Assembly (NCBI GenBank): GCA_030540535.1
Contig: JAUNWB010000108.1
Span: forward strand, 1 to 5,577
Source of the DNA: Elusimicrobiales bacterium
GTDB lineage: Bacteria > Elusimicrobiota > Elusimicrobia > Elusimicrobiales > Elusimicrobiaceae
DNA: 5,577 bases
Direction of reading: 5' to 3'
Shown here: in pieces, positions 5,367 through 5,577 of the stretch
Numbering within the stretch: the first letter of the stretch is position 1
How the letters are laid out: each line of letters starts with the position of its first letter
The notes under the pieces: generated by a model
The model's database searches: none
Seen by the model: the letters and a program-made list of their open reading frames with translations, nothing else
Told to the model about the DNA's origin: nothing
Program-made: the position numbers and the translations under genes

Positions 5367-5512
5367 TGCGCAAATTTGCAAAAAACGCATTCCTTTCAAA
5401 ATGCGTCCGTTAGACGGGAGTGGGGGAATAAACCTCTTGAATGTGGCAAAATTCTGATAAGTTGAATTAAGTTTTGTCAACCCTTTGCGCAAAAAAAGCG
5501 TGCGCAAATTTG
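5367..5512. repeat. Two direct copies of TGCGCAAATTTG with related half-sites
   Basis: The exact 12-base word occurs at 5367-5378 and 5501-5512. The first copy forms the palindrome GCAAATTTGC (5370-5379). A reversed half-site TTTGCGC lies at 5484-5490, 11 bases before GCGCAAA of the second copy. The arrangement could be operator sites for a gene beyond the window, or chance in AT-rich DNA. Confidence 0.35.
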
Positions 5513-5538
5513 TTTTGCTTCTCCTAAATTTATAAAAT
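5510..5538 (+). promoter_or_regulatory. Possible promoter reading out of the window
   Basis: TTGTTT (5510-5515) and TAAAAT (5533-5538) are spaced by 17 bases in an AT-rich context. An alternative pair is TTGCTT (5515-5520) with TATACC (5538-5543). A purine-rich AAGGAAAAAGGA follows at 5550-5561, so a gene may begin just past the window edge. Confidence 0.35.
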
Positions 5539-5577
5539 ATACCTATATAGAAGTACGCAAGGAAAAAGGATTTCCGT

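Larger units (their letters stand above)
5332..5577. other. Non-coding right end with short repeats
   Basis: This AT-rich stretch has no secure gene. It contains two copies of TGCGCAAATTTG (5367-5378 and 5501-5512) and an inverted pair TTTGCGC (5484-5490) and GCGCAAA (5502-5508). It also has three alternating copies of AATGCG/CGCATT at 5365-5370, 5386-5391 and 5400-5405. A 33-codon frame (5356-5457) with a good ribosome site is possible but unproven. A possible outward promoter lies near 5510-5538. Confidence 0.6.

Noticed and set aside
5452..5480. Minus-strand promoter starting at TTGACA (5475-5480)
   Set aside because: The -35 match is perfect, but the best -10 candidates at 15-18 bases are poor and no minus-strand gene follows.
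5274..5507. Minus-strand frame of 77 codons at the right end
   Set aside because: It overlaps the strong terminator and the repeats, has no ribosome site and no recognisable protein character.

Overview
The window looks like chromosomal DNA of a host- or gut-associated bacterium of the Elusimicrobiota type. This placement is an inference, resting mainly on the single-gene type IV pilin with the N-terminus KGFTLIELLVVVLIIGILSAVALPQY followed by an NGDYPQYWNELD-like segment, a style common in that phylum, and on the general gene content. No 16S or other decisive marker is present. No insertion sequence, CRISPR array, tRNA or rRNA was seen.

Left part (1-1977): the 3' part of a peptide deformylase gene (def, +) ends in a strong intrinsic terminator. 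It converges on two genes on the minus strand, a type IV pilin-like gene (388-873) and, upstream of it, a cofactor-dependent phosphoglycerate mutase (gpmA, 1228-1977). The 354-base gap between those two holds no credible protein gene but is rich in inverted repeats. The largest is a roughly 130-base element (938-1068) that can fold into a closed multi-branch structure.

Middle and right part (2112-5331): a good promoter (TTGCGG-N17-TATACT) starts a plus-strand transcript. It first crosses a 30-codon lysine-rich reading frame containing a long hairpin, then a 14-bp intrinsic terminator, and only then lysA (diaminopimelate decarboxylase). lysA is followed within 9 bases by an aspartokinase gene that encodes only the catalytic domain and has no ACT regulatory domains. 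The layout suggests that lysine control may lie in transcription attenuation rather than in feedback inhibition of this enzyme. Three small genes follow closely: a 54-aa two-helix membrane protein, a 98-aa two-helix membrane protein, and a 145-aa membrane-anchored coiled-coil protein. The unit closes with a clear terminator at 5295-5331.

The last ~250 bases carry short repeats built on GCGCAAATTTG, a possible small reading frame, and a possible promoter pointing out of the window. The points most worth checking are the lysine leader/attenuator, the ACT-less aspartokinase, and the structured element upstream of the pilin gene.
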